Shown here one piece after another: positions 10,107 through 20,700 of a stretch of 41,496 nt of DNA. The DNA comes from Nemertoderma westbladi (taxonomy: Eukaryota > Xenacoelomorpha > Nemertodermatida > Nemertodermatidae). Both the position numbers and the translations under genes were made by a program. The stretch covers positions 1 to 41,496 of the forward strand of contig JAUCBJ010008017.1 in assembly GCA_032718475.1 (NCBI GenBank), in the 5' to 3' direction. Position 1 is the first letter of the stretch. Every line of letters starts with the position of its first letter. The notes under the pieces were generated by a model that made no database searches, was not told where the DNA came from, and worked only from the letters and a program-made list of their open reading frames with translations.

Positions 10107-10286
10107 GGACAATTCGGTCCCGCACAATTACGTCCCGGACAATTCGGTCCGGACAATTCGGTTCCGGACAATTCGGTCCAAAAACACTAAATAAATGGGA
10201 CCGAATTATCCTGAAACCGAATTGTCCTAGGACCGAATTGTCCAAGGACCGAATTGTCCTAGGACCGAATTGTACGGGACCGAATC
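10107..10286. repeat. Inverted array of a 14-mer (GGACAATTCGGTCC / GGACCGAATTGTCC)
   Basis: Left of about 10178 there are about five units in the orientation GGACAATTCGGTCC; right of about 10198 there are about six units in the opposite orientation. A 20-bp AT-rich spacer lies between. The whole can fold into a long imperfect hairpin with many registers. It is probably a foldback-type or MITE relic. Confidence 0.85.
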
Positions 10287-10467
10287 TCCAAATTGGCCGG
10301 TTAATGATAGCAACTTTTTAGTGCTTTTTTGATTTTGGTTAATGTTCTAGAACAGTTTTTAATCTAAATTCAGCAAAGTGTCCCTGAATGAGATCCAGCT
10401 GTTATCGGCATTACTATGGTACAGTCGGGGTCTCAAAGAGCATCTGTTCTTTGAGATTTTCTCAAAG

Positions 10468-11840
10468 TTTTTCTAAAAGAGTCTAAAAGTCATTACATTA
10501 CTCCCAACGGCCGCTTTGAATTATTGTAGACACTTCTAGTTGGGAATCTCAAAGTGATTTCCTGCTTTTAGGCACTTTGAATTCTTTGAGAAATGTCACT
10601 TTGAGGTAGTTTGCGGCACTTTTAATTCTTTGAGAAAATAAACTCCGAGGTATTCCTGATTGACAGCTCGTGGTAAGTTAACTGAGAGGCAGAGGCATTC
10701 TCGGGGAACAATATCATGCGGGCAACAAAGTGATACTTGTGTGCTGGCCAGTTATGCATAGAAGCTATATTCCCATTAATTTATTAAATTGAGGTTCCTG
10801 AGGTCATTACGGGATGGGTTTTCGGTCGCAAGTACAAATTGAATTTACGGCACCCTAAAGTCTTTCTAAAAAACATTCATTCAAATATTACATGAAACAT
10901 AATTAGTGAAACAAGATTAATGCTTGACAAGATTGATTATTTTAATAACATAATACAATATCAGATTAACAATTAATATAAGAGAAACTGCACTGTAGTA
11001 TCTCTGTGTATACGTAGTTTCATTATAATGACCTAAAGAAGCCCTGTTGGGAGAAAGCTTGTAATAACTTTTGTCATTCATTTCATTAGTCACCTCAGGT
11101 CAAACCGTACTACCTTAACTGATACCTTAACATTACCCTAATTAATATGATAACTATGTTGACGAGAGCGCGATAATTCCTTCTTAAAAACTAAGAAAGG
11201 CTTTCGACTTTCAAGTACAATAGAACGGCTACAATCTTGTGTTGTTTTAGCTTAATAGAGATATTAAAATATCCCCTGCCGCTGGCGTTTATATTTGAGC
11301 ATATTTTAAATGTTTGCCTCATATTCAATTGATGTGTACCGCCTTCTGGCAAAGTGGCACCCAGTTTAAACTATCAATCACAGCTAGTGAGTAGCGACCC
11401 ACGGACGGCGACCTTCAAACAAACAGGTGCAGAGCCGGAAGAACTGTCACAGGCTTTGCTTGGCTTGTGGTACCATTTGATTACATAATCGATTTTGGCA
11501 GACCGGGCGGACGCTCTGACCATATGCAATGCATTGCGCACCAACAATGCCTAAAACATCTATGGGAACAGCCAATTAGTGCGCTTGAATCATTATCTTT
11601 ATTCCTGCCTCTATCGTTATTCTTTACTTTGTACGTATAACACAATTTACAGTGCGGCAAAGTATGGCTGGTTGACCATTGAAATACATTGGTAAAGGAA
11701 TTCGACGTTCACGTGGGCTAAACAAATTTAAACAGTACAGTTTTAGCACTATACATTAATATAGATAGGGCAACAGACAAAATGTCTATGACACAAATAC
11801 CAACACATTCCGATAGCCCGCAATTATGGCGTCTCTAAAG
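10468..11840. other. Interior left part of the TIR element, no gene seen
   Basis: Non-coding. CTTTGAG/CTCAAAG heptamers recur between 10468 and 10640, probably subterminal repeats of the TIR element. Nothing else is recognised. Confidence 0.5.
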
Positions 11841-11916
11841 AGTCCAAATATAAATTAATAAAATCCTCTATGAAACAATAAAAATACCTACAAAAAATAC
11901 TGCTGTATTAAATATT

Positions 11917-12297
11917 AGTTACTGCAGTAACATATAACAATTACTGCAGTAACAAATATTTATTACTGCAGTAACAAATATTTATTACTGCAGTAATAAA
12001 TATTTATTACTGCAGTAATAAATATTTATTACTGCAGTAACAGATATTTATCACTGCAGTAACAAATATTTATTACTGCAGTAACAAATATTTATTACTG
12101 CAATAATCAATATTAATAAATTACTGTAATAAATATTTGAATAAAAATTTATACTGCAGTAATCAATATTAATAAATAATTGAATAAAAATTTCTACTGC
12201 AGTAACAAATTATTTGTTACTGCAGAAAAATACAATTTTTTATTACTGCAGTAAGTTTAATTTTTACTTTCAGTAACAAATATTTATTACTGCAGTA
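11917..12297. repeat. Array of alternating palindromes TTACTGCAGTAA and AAATATTT
   Basis: About ten to fourteen units of a 22-bp period. Each combines the 12-bp palindrome TTACTGCAGTAA with an AAATATTT palindrome. The array degenerates toward the right. Not a CRISPR: there are no unique spacers and no cas genes, and the context is eukaryotic. Confidence 0.85.
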
Positions 12298-12312
12298 TTT
12301 TTTGGAGGCATC

Positions 12313-13560
12313 TGTAAAAGCCTTTGCTGAATTGCCCCGTTATTTTTATTATCTCTTACATTAAAATACTCTGTAGTTGATTTAATAAGTGTAAGAGACC
12401 GTATTATTGCTGTATCGGTGTTTTTAGAGGATCTAAGACCTATTTCCTCCGTATGTGTACTGTGAAAGGCATATTTTATGATTCTATGGCAATTCGTGAC
12501 GCAAAAGGGTGATAGCTACTCTTGAACAGTAGTTACTATGACTACGGTTAACAGCTGACATTCATACGTGTTGATTTCCTTTGTTCTACGGCGTCTCTCA
12601 GTTCAGTCAGCCAATGAGAGCGTTTTTGTGGCTCCTTGTACAGAAAATTTCCGAGAAATGACGCAATGCCTATGTGCAGTGTTTTCATTCAGTCTTGAGC
12701 CAAAGAAAGAACGGCTTGGAAGTATTTTGTGCTGTACTGTTTTTAGTCGTACACTAGTAGGTTTAATTATAAAGGGCATATATCCTTTAACTGACTACTG
12801 CAATTTAACATACCTGATGACTGCTGACTGATCATACATGCTGACTGCTGAAACATTGCAAACTCATAACAATCAGTGTTTCATTGTTGTTTTATACTGC
12901 TATTTACCGTCAGTTCTTCATAATATGGTTGATGAATAATTATATTTGGAATAACGATAAACAACCCCTAAACCCAATATTCTTGATATACCGAAGGTAA
13001 GAGAGAAGGGTTACAAATAAACGATTGTGACTTATGTTAAAGTGGTTTGAAGTGAATCTAATGTTATTTGATAGACCCTACATGATTCAGTCTGTGTTCC
13101 TTTTATATGTGACTAAAATCAGTGAAGATTGGCAGATTAGTGTGCAGTATTGTGCAGCATTGTGTATGAGTGAGTCTGTTAAAGAAGCAATTCCTAAAGA
13201 ATGCGCCATATATGTGAATTATAATTAAGCCATATCGTTGTGAGTAGTTTAAGTCATAACTCTGTTTATATAGATAAAGCGCCACGTCCTAAAGGAACTG
13301 TTAATATTACCGAAGGTGAATAATATTGTCAGAGATTATATAATACTGTCAGTCGAATAATACATTAGGCTTACATAGCAATAAAATTAAACCGTCGAAC
13401 CCAATCTCCCGGGAATATCCAGCGGGTGAATGGTCGCGCACGGATTGGTTTCGACTAGTGTAGTGAATCAAATACTTGTCATAGACTAAAAGCAGATTTA
13501 ATATCTAGAAGACATCTTAATTTGGTGGGTTAAACTGCCAAAGGTCTGAAAGCGCGAACA
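12313..13560 (+). repeat. 5' LTR of BEL/Pao element
   Basis: 1248 bp, begins TGTAAAAGCC, ends GCGCGAACA. TATAAAG at 12768-12774 and AATAAA at 13016-13021 are candidate promoter and polyadenylation signals. Short open frames inside are repeated exactly in the other LTR and look like chance frames. Confidence 0.95.
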
Positions 13561-15708
13561 TTAAAGGATATAGCTTCTTTATTGCAGTAAGCAATAAAGT
13601 CGAAAGTACCGGTCGACCGGTAACCAGTAGGCCTGACTGCCTGATCATCCGGACCGGTACCTACAGCAGTATTATTCGATTTTGATAATTATATACCGGT
13701 AGGCCTTAATAATTAATCAGGGAGGGCCCGCCCTGGTTTTTTATTGAGATTTTACTTATTTCTGTCAAGTTTTATTTATTTGTAGGCCAGTATTGAACAG
13801 AAGGCGTGTAAGCCTGATCAGATTGTACAGACAATTTGTAGGCTGAGCTGTTGTCTGATTGCTGTTAAGTCCGAACGAATTGCAGTGTGTGTAGAGCACT
13901 TGTCCGATTAAGTACGGTTAGGAAGTAGGGGCAGCAACGCTGTAAGGTAATCCCCCAGCTAAAGAATAAGTCGCACTACTGGGTTAGAGCGCATACTCCC
14001 TAATCATTTCGGAGTCTGCATGTCCTGTAGTTTATTTAGGCTTGAGAGTAGTCTGCCATCGTTTAGTCTGTACTTTGTTTGTGTAAGTCTGTACGGGTAG
14101 CGTATAATTTTATTTAAATAATTTGTAGGCTGGATAGTTGTCTGGCTGTTATTAGGTCTGAACGGATTGCCGCGTGTGTAGATCATCTGTCCGATTAAGT
14201 ACGATTAGGCAGTAGGGGCAGCCAATGCGGTAAGGTAAACCCCCAACTAAAGAATAAGTCGCACTACTGGGTTAGAGCGCATACTCCCTAATCATTTCGG
14301 AGTCTGCATATACCGTAGTTTGTTTAGGCTTGAGAGTAGTCTGTCAGTGTTCGGTCTGTATTTTGTTTGAGTAGTTTGTACGCGTAGCGTAATATTTATT
14401 ATTCAGAGTTTATGCGATTATTCGCAACATTCAAGTCCCCAAGTTTGTTCCTACAGTAATTGTGTTTGTTATACATACCGCTATAGTTAAATTAACCTCG
14501 GTACTACACGGGCTGCTCGGCGTAGGTAAAGACTGGTGATTTTGTGCATCGGTCACTCCAGCAGATGCCGTGGTTCTTTTAGCTGTTCAAGTATATTTAA
14601 CTACTGATTATTTGTTATACAAGTACTCGTACCTAATTTAGGGTTTAGTGTACCGTACTTTCCGAAGTAATTATTGTAGGCATTATATCTGTGTTGTAAA
14701 GTGGTTGATAGGCACATTCGATTAGCTCTATTAACTTCTAGGTAGGAACACTCCGTGATACATAACGTAGAACCTATAGCGATACGGCTATAGGTCGTCA
14801 GGCGGTGGCATTTTCCTATCTAGACAACGCAGTGTATTTACTACTACTTATTATTTCAAATACCGTAGTACCCTGTCCGTGTAATAACCGGTTTTCTAAC
14901 CCTTTGTTAGGCTGGTTTGTAGACTTCTTGTAAAATTACCCTAAAAATTCGTATTTTGCGTTTTTTGTAAATTTTTGCATTTATTTAGAGATTGTAATCT
15001 CACCCGAATTGTACGTAATTTGTAGTATTAAGTAACTTAGGTAAATTAGTATTATTTGTTTTAGTGTCCTGTACGTAACACTTCACTGAAAGCGCACCGC
15101 TTTGTGTAGTGATTACTCCCCAGAAATAATAACATTTATTTCAAACATTGACAAAACCCATTAAAACGGGTATATATATATTATAAATCAAATCTAACGA
15201 TTTATAAATCGTAGGCCTACCATACAACCATTAGGTCTCAATATCAGTTGGATTACTGCTCAAATAACAGTAATAAAGTAAGTAAAGTAACAAAGTAACC
15301 CTAAAGTAACAGAAATTCAATTATTTGAAATAATTGATATACCGGTATTTACGATAGGCCTATTATCTTTATTTCTATAAATCTAGGCTGAAATTATACC
15401 GGTACCTGTAATTAATTCTATTTCAGAATTATATATCCTACAAACAGTAAGCTGTATACCGGTATTCCGATAGGCCTATTATATATTTATATATATTTGT
15501 GCTAAAATTATACCGGTATTCTGTGATAAACCTAGTCTGTAATAATAGTTATATATACTATAAGCATACCGGTATCCTTATATATTATATATCACGCTAC
15601 ACTGAGTAGCAGTACCGGTAATTAATTACTAGGCTAGCAGTTAATACTGAGTTATTAGACTTACTCAGACTGTAATACAGCAGTAGACATTCAACGGTAT
15701 ACATAGTC
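13561..15708 (+). other. Long untranslated leader of the BEL element
   Basis: No open frame of note. No TGG-starting primer-binding site follows the LTR: the next bases are TTAAAGGATATAGC. The leader holds a 287-bp tandem duplication and many TACCGGTA palindromes (for example near 13650, 15343, 15460, 15510, 15565, 15612). A packaging signal would be expected here but cannot be identified. Confidence 0.6.
13837..14400 (+). repeat. 287-bp tandem duplication in the BEL leader
   Basis: Two diverged copies, starting at 13837 and 14124 (both TTTGTAGGCTG). The best-conserved core is the stretch around AAGAATAAGTCGCACTACTG, present at about 13961 and 14250. Confidence 0.85.
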
Positions 15709-18700
15709 ATGTCTGATACTAAGCAGAACCTGTCAGACAGTTTATTAGATGTAACTATCTGCGACTCAGATAGAGACGTACAAACGTCTGGTCGTAAATC
15801 CAGTTCACCTCCCACTGTGAGGAAGGTCATCCCTCCAGTAGTAATAACAGAACCTAGGCTGGTCCAACATTGTAGGTCTATCATAGGCACTCGAGCTCAG
15901 GTCAAGCGGGACCAAAAGGCAGCGGAACAGCAACAACCCGCTAGTCAAGAACTTATTCCTCAGCGGCCCAGCAGCTCCAGTAGTGAGGATACTGTAGAGC
16001 TGACACCCGAGAGCGGAGCAGAGATGACGGATGCGGTTTATACGGATCCCCTTCTCATCCTTCCTGCAGCCGTGCTCGCTGGGTTATTGATCGCGGTGGA
16101 AGAACACCAGATCGATTGGGCGAGAAGTCAACGGTCAACTAGAGATAACTACGCGGGATATACTAGTGAAGAACTGAAGTCTATTGTCGAGTCGCAATGG
16201 AACTTCCCCGGACCCGGACTCCCGTTTGATTTATCAGAAGCTGCCTGGGAAGACATACACCGGATGGGAGTAGCCAAGGAAACCATCGATCCAGCTGTGT
16301 GGAAGAGGTCCGCAGCCGGATACGCACAGGGATTCTTCAGCTCTATGGAGCGAATAGAAAAGCAACTTTTTCAACAACCTCAAGGACCTCAAGAGCAGGG
16401 ATCGCTGCTTTATCAAGTTAGAGAAAGAGTTCTGCGGATTAGGCTAATCTTATCCGCCTTTGAGGAGGCTTCTAAAAGAAGGCAAGACACGTCGTTGCAA
16501 GTTGCCGTAAAGACTTGGTTTCAACGGGTGAGTCGCCAGGTTCAAGGAGCAGCTCAGTGGAAAGCTCAGTTGGAGGAGCGCTCAACCCATGGAGAATCAA
16601 CAGACGCTACTTTTTCCCAAGTGGAAAGTGAAGCGACGGCAGAGAAACCGCATAAGAGGGATGCCATTGACATCTATCTGTCAGACTATCAGCGTTTCGT
16701 AGGTGATGAAGAGTTGCGGAGAAGACTAGATGGGCTTAGCCCTAATAGTGAAGGAGCCCAGCGTGTGTTGGATGCAATTGATGTGGATAGGTTAGCGGCG
16801 AACCAAGCTAAATTCGATGAACAACTCCGCCTGACAAGAGTCAAAGAAGAACAAGTAAAGAAAAAACGTATAGAAGACAGAAAGGCAGCGGCAGTAGCAG
16901 CAGCAGTGGCAGCTGCAGAAGCAGAAACAAAGGCGGCAGCGGCAGAGGCAGCGGCAGAGGCAAAAGCGGCAGAAGCAGAAAGAAAGGCGGCAGCGGCAGA
17001 GGCAGCGGCAGAGGCAAAAGCGGCAGAAGCAGAAAGAAAGGCGGCAATGGCAGCGGCCGAAGCGGAAAGAAAGGCGGCAGAGGCAGTGGCAGAAGCAGAA
17101 CGGAGGGCATCTGAAGAGGCAATCCAACTAGAGTTGGAAAATCTTCAAGAGAGGCAAGACAACTTCAATAAACAGTTAACAGCGAGCAATATGCAGATGA
17201 TGAGTCGATCTACTCCCAAGAGACAGGGGTATACATCATCTGAGGAAGGCGATACCACCGACACCGAAGGCGGAGGAAATCGATCTCGCCTAAGCAGACG
17301 TAAAAGAACATTCCACCGGCAGAAATTGCCTGATTTGCCTCCAGCTGTTAGAAGGCAACTAAATAACACCAAAGTAGGTAGTACAGAGCCCACAGACCAA
17401 ATAATTAAAATAGAAAGACTCCCTACTATAGTAGATGAGCCTGAAATAATTAGGCCTGTTCTTGAAATCACCCCTTCGGTGATAGACACACCTGTGCTCC
17501 CTGAAGCTACTTCTAAATTCCCTCTACATAGCACTAAGCTACCTGTGCCCAGTAGAACTGCCCAGGCGACAGTTCAGGTCCTGGACCCCGAGCGAAATAT
17601 TCATAATTTGTCTCCCGTTGTCCCTCGTCCGCCCGCTACAACGTTGGCGACTCCCGCTTCGGCGGTCGAATGGGTGGACAGGGGACGGCGGGGGATGGAT
17701 ATCCTGCTCGGGCAGATGCAGGAGACTGTCCAGCAATTCAAGGGCACAGTAAGGGAAAGTAGGCTAGAGTTGCAAGAAGTGCAGCAAAGTATCGCGCTAG
17801 AACGCGATAAATTAGTAAATACCCAAAAGGGTATACCACCACCCTCTGTAACAATGTGTCAACCTGTTAGGTCTGAAGTATTGCATGCGCAAGGTGTGGA
17901 GCCTACACGCATATATACTGCTAGCGAAGTAGAAACTCCTATAGTGAACCCTATTAAGGGTAATTATAGACCTGTTGATAATGATATTCCCTATAGAACT
18001 GATCATAATCAGAGAAATTTATATACCGATAACTCGATATTAAATAGCACAATGGCCCAAGAAAGTTTTACGCGTCAAATGGCTAGAACCGAAGCCCGGC
18101 AAGCGGTAAAGGTTGGAGAGATCGTCAAGTTCAATGGAGATGAGATGAAATGGTTACCTTTTAATGAATATTACAAAGATAACATACAGAACTCTGTACT
18201 ATCTAATGGAGAAAAACTTAGATACCTCATCGAGTGCTTGGAAGGATCTCCCAAGTTAATGGCGTTAAAGTTTATTGGCCATCCAGACGGATTAAGACAA
18301 GTTTGGGATATACTAAACATCAGGTATGGTAATAGGAATAATATCGCTAAGTATTTATATGCAAAATTAGTAGCGCCCAGAAAGTTCATCAGCAGTGGGA
18401 TAATAGAGTTTTCCGATGAGCTTCAAGAGATCTGTAGACAATTAGATTGGTTAGGTAAGTCTCATGAATACCAAAGTTCTATGGTCATTGGAGCTGTGGC
18501 TTCTACTTTACCGAAAGGTGGGGTAGGCACACGCTGGGATAAGAAAGTACTTTATATGATGGAACAACAACGACGAGACCCTACCATGGCTGATCTCATG
18601 TCATTCTTGGATGGAGAAGTGAAATTGCAACTCCTCAAGCAGTCCCGAGAGAAGACACCGGAAAACAAGGTAAGTGAAAAACCCGTCTCTAGGAGAAAAG

Positions 18701-20700
18701 TAACACCAGTATGTTATACCGATGACGGCGAAAGCCAGACTTCTCAAGGAGAAGATAGCGGGAAAGACACGGATAGATCTTATTACGTGAACAAAATGCC
18801 TAAAGATCAGGTAAGTAAATTTAAGTCTCGAACAAATGACAGGAGGGAACAGGTAAGAAAAACTCCTCCCACGTCTCCCAAGAGAATTCAGGTGAGAAAA
18901 CCCGAAGAAAAGGTAAGTGTACACAATGTGACTCAGAATAAGGTAAGTAACATCAAACCAAAATGTGCGCTGTGTGACGGGACCCACTATTTGAATAGGT
19001 GTGATGAATTTCTAAAGAAATCATTAACGGAGAGACGCGAAGTTATGTGGGATAAGCGGTTATGTTATAATTGCCTCAGACAAGGACACCAACGGCGTAC
19101 CTGTTTCTCAGACATAAGATGTGCAAAGTGTGGTGCGAAACATCATATCTTGTTGCACGCTGAATTCGATCGAAATGGTCCGAATCAGGTAAGTGATTCC
19201 GAGCTACATGTCCAATTCAGTGATGTGAACGACACTGATCAATCTGAGATGGAAGGATTCTATACAGATGAGTTCTCTGACGAAAACGAATCCTGTTACA
19301 TGATAAATACCGCAGTGTATCGAGCGCTAACATATGAGAAAGATACAGAGAACGACTTTACTCTAACTGCTTCTGAACGACAACCACCTTGGAAAGAGAC
19401 ATCCTCCAATGTAGGGATCCGAGAGTTTCCTGTGGTACAGGTAAGGGTTCACGGACCTCAGAGGAGTTATGTAGTGAACGCCCTCCTGGACTCCGGCAGC
19501 ACAGGAACATTTATCGATAAAGAGTTAGCCGAAGATATATTTGCTGGACAACCCAAGTTCCAAACTAAGCTCAACATGTCAGGCATTATGCAAGTTTGGA
19601 AATCTACAATAACAGCTGATTATTATGTCGGAGCGTTGTCCACCCCCCAGGACGAACTAGGAGAACACAGCATAAGGTTAGTGAAAATGGTGGCTATAAA
19701 GAACTTTGCTACTACTCAAGCAGACCTTTATGATTGGGACGAGGATGAGAGCATCCAACATCTTAACATACCTCGATTCCAGACTGATTATCCTGGAGTG
19801 CAAATACTCATCGGCCAAAACGCGCATGAGGCGCTGGAGACGTTAGAGAAACGGCCTGCTCAACCGCAGCCCCTACAGACCTATGCGGTAAGAACTAGAG
19901 TAGGTTGGTACCTTACTGGACCTTCCCGTAGAACGCTCAGGGAAAGACTGCTTCAAGATCGCGTCTGCCAGGTGAGTGAATGGGAAGACGATACTAGTGA
20001 GGGAGACGACCCCACTGAGGGAACACCACACTCCTCAGATAATGACAATCTTAACTCCAATGTAGATCAATGGAGATATTGCCCCAAGACGATGAATACA
20101 ACTGACATCGCTTCCAGAGGAGCAACTCCTCAAGAACTGACAGATACTACAGACCGGTTAGGTGAACCCGACTTCCTGAGTAAGGAGGATGAATGGCCTC
20201 CCCATCTTACTCCGACTGAGATTAGACCAGCCAAGGGAGCGGAGAAAGTTAAACCTAAAACCCGGACGGGTGGAGCGGAGTTATTTGAACCCGGGATAGA
20301 TCTGTCGGTATTACATATTGCCAGGGACGACGCCGTGGATCTGGACCTCCCCACCGCGAGTGGATCCTTCTTGAAGATCAGAGAGAGCGATTGGAGCTCT
20401 GGAACATCAGACGTCTCTCAGGGACTCTCACCTCTCCTGCAGAGAGCGACGGACCACTATAGCTCCTGGAATCGGCTTTGTGACGCCGTCATATACTTTG
20501 AGCGATGTTTCTATCGTCACTATTCCAGGACGAAGAGGAAACCTGGAATTGTATTCAGGATGCAGCGACTCAATCACCCAGTCGGTCGTTTGTGTTTATC
20601 GGAAGGGAATGGAGGACTCTCCGGAAACTGTGGAAGGCAAGATTCTCTTCCCACGACCACCTCCCTAATCCTTCAAACATCTAGGGACTCCATAACGTAA
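15709..20700 (+). CDS. BEL/Pao gag-protease polyprotein with truncated pol remainder
   Basis: One uninterrupted 1663-codon frame from ATG 15709. Residues ~1-370 are an unassigned gag N-terminus. ~374-485 is an Ala/Glu/Lys-rich coiled coil built partly of 54-bp DNA repeats. ~800-905 is a DUF1759-type Pao gag segment (FNGDEMKWLPFNEYY). ~1085-1155 is a Pao zinc cluster (CALC, CYNCLRQGH, CAKCGAKHH). An aspartic protease motif LLDSGSTGTFID lies near 1260 and LIGQNAHEAL near 1365. After GWYLTGP the sequence soon jumps to QWRYCPKTMNTTDIASRG (~1454), normally the far side of RNase H, so RT and RNase H are missing. It ends soon after a YSSWNRL segment, without an integrase. An intact frame of this length with near-identical LTRs implies it was functional recently, plausibly making capsid protein. 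Confidence 0.88.
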   Translation: MSDTKQNLSDSLLDVTICDSDRDVQTSGRKSSSPPTVRKVIPPVVITEPRLVQHCRSIIGTRAQVKRDQKAAEQQQPASQELIPQRPSSSSSEDTVELTPESGAEMTDAVYTDPLLILPAAVLAGLLIAVEEHQIDWARSQRSTRDNYAGYTSEELKSIVESQWNFPGPGLPFDLSEAAWEDIHRMGVAKETIDPAVWKRSAAGYAQGFFSSMERIEKQLFQQPQGPQEQGSLLYQVRERVLRIRLILSAFEEASKRRQDTSLQVAVKTWFQRVSRQVQGAAQWKAQLEERSTHGESTDATFSQVESEATAEKPHKRDAIDIYLSDYQRFVGDEELRRRLDGLSPNSEGAQRVLDAIDVDRLAANQAKFDEQLRLTRVKEEQVKKKRIEDRKAAAVAAAVAAAEAETKAAAAEAAAEAKAAEAERKAAAAEAAAEAKAAEAERKAAMAAAEAERKAAEAVAEAERRASEEAIQLELENLQERQDNFNKQLTASNMQMMSRSTPKRQGYTSSEEGDTTDTEGGGNRSRLSRRKRTFHRQKLPDLPPAVRRQLNNTKVGSTEPTDQIIKIERLPTIVDEPEIIRPVLEITPSVIDTPVLPEATSKFPLHSTKLPVPSRTAQATVQVLDPERNIHNLSPVVPRPPATTLATPASAVEWVDRGRRGMDILLGQMQETVQQFKGTVRESRLELQEVQQSIALERDKLVNTQKGIPPPSVTMCQPVRSEVLHAQGVEPTRIYTASEVETPIVNPIKGNYRPVDNDIPYRTDHNQRNLYTDNSILNSTMAQESFTRQMARTEARQAVKVGEIVKFNGDEMKWLPFNEYYKDNIQNSVLSNGEKLRYLIECLEGSPKLMALKFIGHPDGLRQVWDILNIRYGNRNNIAKYLYAKLVAPRKFISSGIIEFSDELQEICRQLDWLGKSHEYQSSMVIGAVASTLPKGGVGTRWDKKVLYMMEQQRRDPTMADLMSFLDGEVKLQLLKQSREKTPENKVSEKPVSRRKVTPVCYTDDGESQTSQGEDSGKDTDRSYYVNKMPKDQVSKFKSRTNDRREQVRKTPPTSPKRIQVRKPEEKVSVHNVTQNKVSNIKPKCALCDGTHYLNRCDEFLKKSLTERREVMWDKRLCYNCLRQGHQRRTCFSDIRCAKCGAKHHILLHAEFDRNGPNQVSDSELHVQFSDVNDTDQSEMEGFYTDEFSDENESCYMINTAVYRALTYEKDTENDFTLTASERQPPWKETSSNVGIREFPVVQVRVHGPQRSYVVNALLDSGSTGTFIDKELAEDIFAGQPKFQTKLNMSGIMQVWKSTITADYYVGALSTPQDELGEHSIRLVKMVAIKNFATTQADLYDWDEDESIQHLNIPRFQTDYPGVQILIGQNAHEALETLEKRPAQPQPLQTYAVRTRVGWYLTGPSRRTLRERLLQDRVCQVSEWEDDTSEGDDPTEGTPHSSDNDNLNSNVDQWRYCPKTMNTTDIASRGATPQELTDTTDRLGEPDFLSKEDEWPPHLTPTEIRPAKGAEKVKPKTRTGGAELFEPGIDLSVLHIARDDAVDLDLPTASGSFLKIRESDWSSGTSDVSQGLSPLLQRATDHYSSWNRLCDAVIYFERCFYRHYSRTKRKPGIVFRMQRLNHPVGRLCLSEGNGGLSGNCGRQDSLPTTTSLILQTSRDSIT
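16930..17037 (+). repeat. 54-bp tandem repeat encoding the Ala/Glu coiled coil
   Basis: Two 54-bp units (16930-16983 and 16984-17037) and a partial third, encoding KAAAAEAAAEAKAAEAER-type sequence in a predicted charged coiled coil of gag. Confidence 0.8.
18455..19977 (+). other. Cluster of ten consensus 5' splice-site sequences inside the gag frame
   Basis: MAG|GTRAG-type sequences have their GT at 18670, 18811, 18853, 18892, 18913, 18943, 19189, 19441 and 19972, plus TAG|GTAAGT at 18455. The nine listed first all fall between codons (phase 0) with Val GTA or GTG. Several are the full CAG|GTAAGT or AAG|GTAAGT. The frame reads through all of them. Confidence 0.7.

Noticed and set aside
11917-12297. 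CRISPR-like array
   Set aside because: Units are directly tandem and palindromic without unique spacers, and the setting is clearly eukaryotic.
12568-12831. Open frames of 60-87 codons repeated exactly at 12568/23974, 13034/24440 and 13103/24509
   Set aside because: They lie in the two BEL LTRs, so the repetition reflects LTR identity, not conservation. The first starts at GTG, and there is no recognisable protein.
16792-17127. Cys/Leu-rich frames on the minus strand opposite the gag coil
   Set aside because: They are antisense shadows of the Ala/Glu-rich repeat and have no independent support.
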